Origin: Sipunculus nudus
Lineage: Eukaryota > Annelida > Sipuncula > Golfingiida > Sipunculidae
NCBI GenBank assembly: GCA_026874595.1
Contig: CM049306.1
Coordinates: forward strand, 107,901,142 to 107,965,141
Direction: 5' to 3'
Length of the DNA: 64,000 nucleotides
The notes under the pieces: generated by a model
What the model was told of the DNA's origin: nothing
Databases searched by the model: none
Seen by the model: only the letters and a program-made list of their open reading frames with translations
Position numbers and translations under genes: made by a program
In this document: positions 60,272 through 64,000 of the stretch, piece after piece
How positions within the stretch are numbered: position 1 is the stretch's first letter
Layout of the letters: each line of letters starts with the position of its first letter

Positions 60272-60283
60272 ATGGCAGGTCAG
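60272..60283 (+). CDS. Candidate first coding exon (MAGQ) of a further gene
   Basis: GTCATGGCAGGTCAG is followed by donor GTAAGG. MAGQ in phase 0 parallels gene A, whose first coding exon ends in CAG before a 31-base exon. The context fits an upstream acceptor at gactcgcag. No following exon was found before the right edge. It could be an alternative first exon of the gene starting at 56894. Confidence 0.45.
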
Positions 60284-63200
60284 GTAAGGACAATACAGGA
60301 TGGTTAACTTAAACTTTAACCATTTCGTTCTGTAATTAAAACACGTGACTTTTTGTTTCAGATACCGATAGAGTCATGTCTTGATAATGATATTCCTGTG
60401 CCAGATAATTAACATTGTTCGGCCGGGTAGCATGGAAATACATTTGACATTTTATTTTATGCCGTACCTTAGGAGTCGTTATTGATTTGTCGACACGTAC
60501 ACACTCATTCAAATACAAATATTCACCGCATATAAATTAAAAAAAAAAAACATACATAAAAAAGTACAAGCACCCAACAAACATGTGAAGAAAAATAAAG
60601 ATTTTTTTGGGTAAAATTACCAACTCTGTATTCACTTTGATAGCAGGTTTAAAATAAGGGACAGAGGATGAATATAATGTATGTATATGGGAGGGTGAGG
60701 CGTGGGGGGTGAGGACTTGGTGCCTCGCTGGAAAGATTTGCTGTCGTCTGATGTCGTTTAATGTTTTCTTTACAAATCATACGGAATAATAACGTAATAA
60801 GCCTTAACATTTTTGCTAAAGAAAAGTATGAATCACCTTGTCGTGGGTCAGGGTCCGCTCCTTATTTATCTTAATCCGTCCCTGCGTCTGATGTTTCATG
60901 TTACTGGCCGTGGCCCCTTACCCCTCGCCGTGACAGTTCACGATCCTAAACAAATTATAGCCGTAAATTACTTGTCCTTTTATAAATGTACATCCCCAAA
61001 CGTGACAAACGTTAAGGCCTGCAAAGACGTAAAAGTTAAAAAAAATGGTAAAATATTAACTCAAAAAGCTAACAGCTAGTGTGTTTGTCTGGCTGTTAGA
61101 GGAAGGAAAAACGATAAATGCATAAGTAAAAGTGTGAGATGCCTGGACCCTTCATAAGAATGACAGTAAATGCTTACTGGAGCCTTGTATACAGCTAATA
61201 TAATCCGGATTCTATAATATGTGGCCAGCTGAGCTACTGTTTGCCAGGCCAGGCTTATCTTTAGGGACCTCAAGGTTTCCCTAGGTAATTTGCATGTCAC
61301 GCTACAGAGAGGGTGGTATCGAGGCCCGGGCTTCTTGTTATTGATTTAATCTGACTCGGAATGTGTTATATTTCATTAAGGTGTAAAATGTTTATCCTTA
61401 CAACCATTCTTATAAAGTTTTATTTTGCTGCACATTGTCTATATATAGTGTTACGGAACCTAATATAAACAGATCACGTATGTGTGATGAACACAAATTC
61501 TGTAACGGAGATAAAAAAAAATCAGATTCTGTAACACTAGGCAATGTGAAGTGTCTAGGGGAATGAATAAAGAAGTCAGTGGCTTTTTGTTAACAAATAA
61601 CTATAATTTATTCTTAAAACAACCCTAACATTACAATACACTATATCAATACAATTATACAGTAAAACAGCGGTATAGCAACAAGTCAATACAATCACAT
61701 AGAAAATAATGTGCACAGTACCTGTATACCAACACCATCACAAAGATAAATCCCTTAAATGTAAACTCTCGGAGAATGACAAAGACCACATATTAAATGG
61801 TCACTAATAAACAAAGATTCAAAATAATTGATATCAACGACAATATCAGTCTCACCTGGCAGTCAGCTTCTTGGTTTTAAGGCCTTTTCATTTTCGTAGC
61901 GTCCCCAATCTCTCTGGCCAAAACAGGCGCAATAAGGCCATTGGTACTGTCCATATTGTAAAAGCAGGCAAATATTGTAATAAGGGAGAATATTGAAATA
62001 AAAACGGTTTGTAATTTAAAAGTGGCCAATAAAATAATAACCATTCCCTGCCAATGTTGTAATGAAATCACAATGGGGTAAACAATAAATCATAAAACTA
62101 TTAACGGTCAATTGACTATCTTGAAATTTCATAACAATTCAAACAAGATAATACAAATTTTGACTTATTGTGACAGGTATATTTAAATGAACATAGACAT
62201 ATGAAAGGTCACTCGATTTACATTGTTTGTATCTGTTATAAAGAACCAAGATGGTAGTCACTGAGGTGTTCTCAGGAAATATCCCCATGTGTCATCTTTA
62301 CCCTTTATATGAAACTGATGTTGTTTTTCCACTTGGGACGAACACTTAAGGATACCAGGGATACTTTCAGAGTTATATTCAGGGATGATAAACAATTAAA
62401 ACAGGATAAACAATATTTTAAAATGAAATTCAAAATATATAGAAATATATTCATAGTCATAGTTTTTGCATGGCTTTTTGCATCAACACCAAAACACGCA
62501 TTTTGCTTTCATGAAAACATTATCAAATTTGCGTTTATAGGATTTACGAGAACGTATTACTTTACATTTCATTTTGAGCCGAGCAGGATATTGATTTGAC
62601 TGGATTTTCATCCTCTAATTTTTTTTCAAACGTTTGGCCTTTATCTGATCTTTAACCTTAGAATTTTGGTATGATATATCCATATATGTTGAATTAAGGC
62701 TCGTGCTATGTTTTTTTATTATAACTGTCGAAAAAAAGTTTTAAAATACATGTTTATTTAAATATTTTCAGGCGTCCTTTGTTGAAGGTTTCAAACACAG
62801 GTTTTTATAGAATTTGTAAGTAAATCCATTAACATTATCAACCATGTTATTCTTCATATTTACCTCTGAATTTGACATATTGTTGTAGATAAACAGTTAT
62901 GGCACAGCGTTGTATAACTGAACCCGATGAACTGGCAAATGAGCATAATTGGTGATTCGCCGACTATATTAACAAAATAAAAATACTGCCAAGTTGTATT
63001 CGTAGTTTTTTGTGCAAGTTACATTCGAAAGTTTCAGAGGGTCATAAACAGATTATGCTTTAGTACTTTTACATTTCTAAAGATGGATATAGTAAGATGA
63101 AAAGTTTCCATGGCTTTCGTAATTTTTTCTTAGTTTGAAAAATGTCAGCCAGAGATGACCGTCGCACTTTATGATAAAAGGTTCAAAGGCCCGATCTCAT

Positions 63201-63766
63201 TAAGTTCTAAGATACATGTTTTAGTGGGTTAGCTTTTGGATTCATTCTTGAGCTAATAAAATATTATAACACACTGAATTTTTTTCTATTATTTTATCAA
63301 ATTATAAAAAAAGGTATTGAAATTTGAATATATTACACTGGTATTACAGATCCCGGCGTCTTTAAGATCTAATGGCATTTTTTAAGTTTGATTTGGCTCA
63401 GTGTGTTGGTCGTACTGGTCTGTCAATTGGAAATTTTCGGTGAGCGGACCTTTTTCTCGGTTTTCTTCTCTCGACTCTAGTGAATGCGGCCTTATTTTTA
63501 TTATTGTTATAGTTTTTTAATGTATGCTTTGTATGTTTCAGTGTATTACCTTGGGACTATGTGTAATGAGTTTGTTAAATTTAACTCTCATACTGCACTG
63601 TATCTGTTTAAGTAATGTAGGGCTATTTGTCTGTACTTTTCCTTTTTTGTCTAATAGCTCCTTTGTCTAAAATTCTCGTACTAATTGAAACTCCAGCGTT
63701 CTAATGTGATACGGAACATTTCGGGGTTTTCTATATAAACTCTGTGCGATTGGACCATAGTCAGAA

Positions 63767-63826
<60 letters not shown>

Positions 63827-64000
63827 GTTATAATCATTATTATTTCTAATATAATAAACGTACACGCACCCAGTATAATGCTTCAGTCATAGCTAGGTGT
63901 CTATTAATAAAGAAAACCTTTATAAAGGCTGGATATCGAGTAAATGAAAAAAGGGGGAAAAGACAATATCTATCCTTAATTTTATCATTTATTCCATCAA
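60284..64000. other. Right end, no exon recognised
   Basis: Presumably intron if the first-exon candidates are real. I found no 31-base exon, EF-hand, RNA gene or transposon ends. An AT microsatellite lies near the end. Confidence 0.4.
63769..63823. repeat. (AT)n microsatellite
   Basis: About 27 AT units. Confidence 0.97.

Overview
This is a stretch of animal (eukaryotic) nuclear DNA. It is AT-rich, full of microsatellites, LINE remnants and short inverted-repeat transposons, and its genes are split by long introns. The intron-exon style, CR1-type LINEs with a PHD/esterase ORF1, and a repeat mix typical of marine invertebrates suggest a lophotrochozoan, most likely a mollusc. That lineage call is an inference; no marker gene settles it.

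The genes are a cluster of calmodulin-like EF-hand genes, assembled here exon by exon from splice sites and reading phase. Gene A (minus strand, 12283 to 5274) encodes about 157 residues. Gene B (minus, 31624 to 18285) and gene C (plus, 34575 to 47273) each encode 149 residues counting the start Met, the length of calmodulin. All three share coding exons of 31, 144 and 243 bases plus a last coding piece of 29-32 bases. B and C also split the start ATG onto its own exon end. B and C are transcribed divergently from a shared intergenic region of about 2.95 kb. Two further first-exon candidates on the plus strand (56894 and 60272) suggest that the cluster continues past the right edge. An orphan last-exon-like piece lies at 39834.

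The rest is mostly mobile DNA. From left to right: a broken CR1-like LINE (1-3.7 kb) with a second retroposed insert nested in its ORF1; an inverted-repeat element (5.68-7.84 kb) whose arms are built of GTGCGCAC palindromes, sitting in gene A's last intron; a tandem pair of tRNA-like SINE pieces; a 1.4-kb hAT-like element with an 8-base target duplication; a 51-base minisatellite in gene B made of about 18 copies of an exon end with its splice donor (20.95-21.86 kb); LINE remnants at 28.5-30.0, 38.0-39.15 and 57.8-58.87 kb; an inverted pair of interspersed repeats at 25.3-25.9 and 36.35-37.24 kb flanking the B/C promoter region; a second hAT-like element at 41.3 kb; two elements with shared termini and TAA target duplications (49.3 and 57.1 kb); and a 145-base, seven-copy tandem array joined to an endonuclease fragment (50.75-52.44 kb).

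The most unusual features are the exon/splice-donor minisatellite in gene B, the palindrome-armed element in gene A, and the calmodulin-like cluster itself with its conserved exon sizes.
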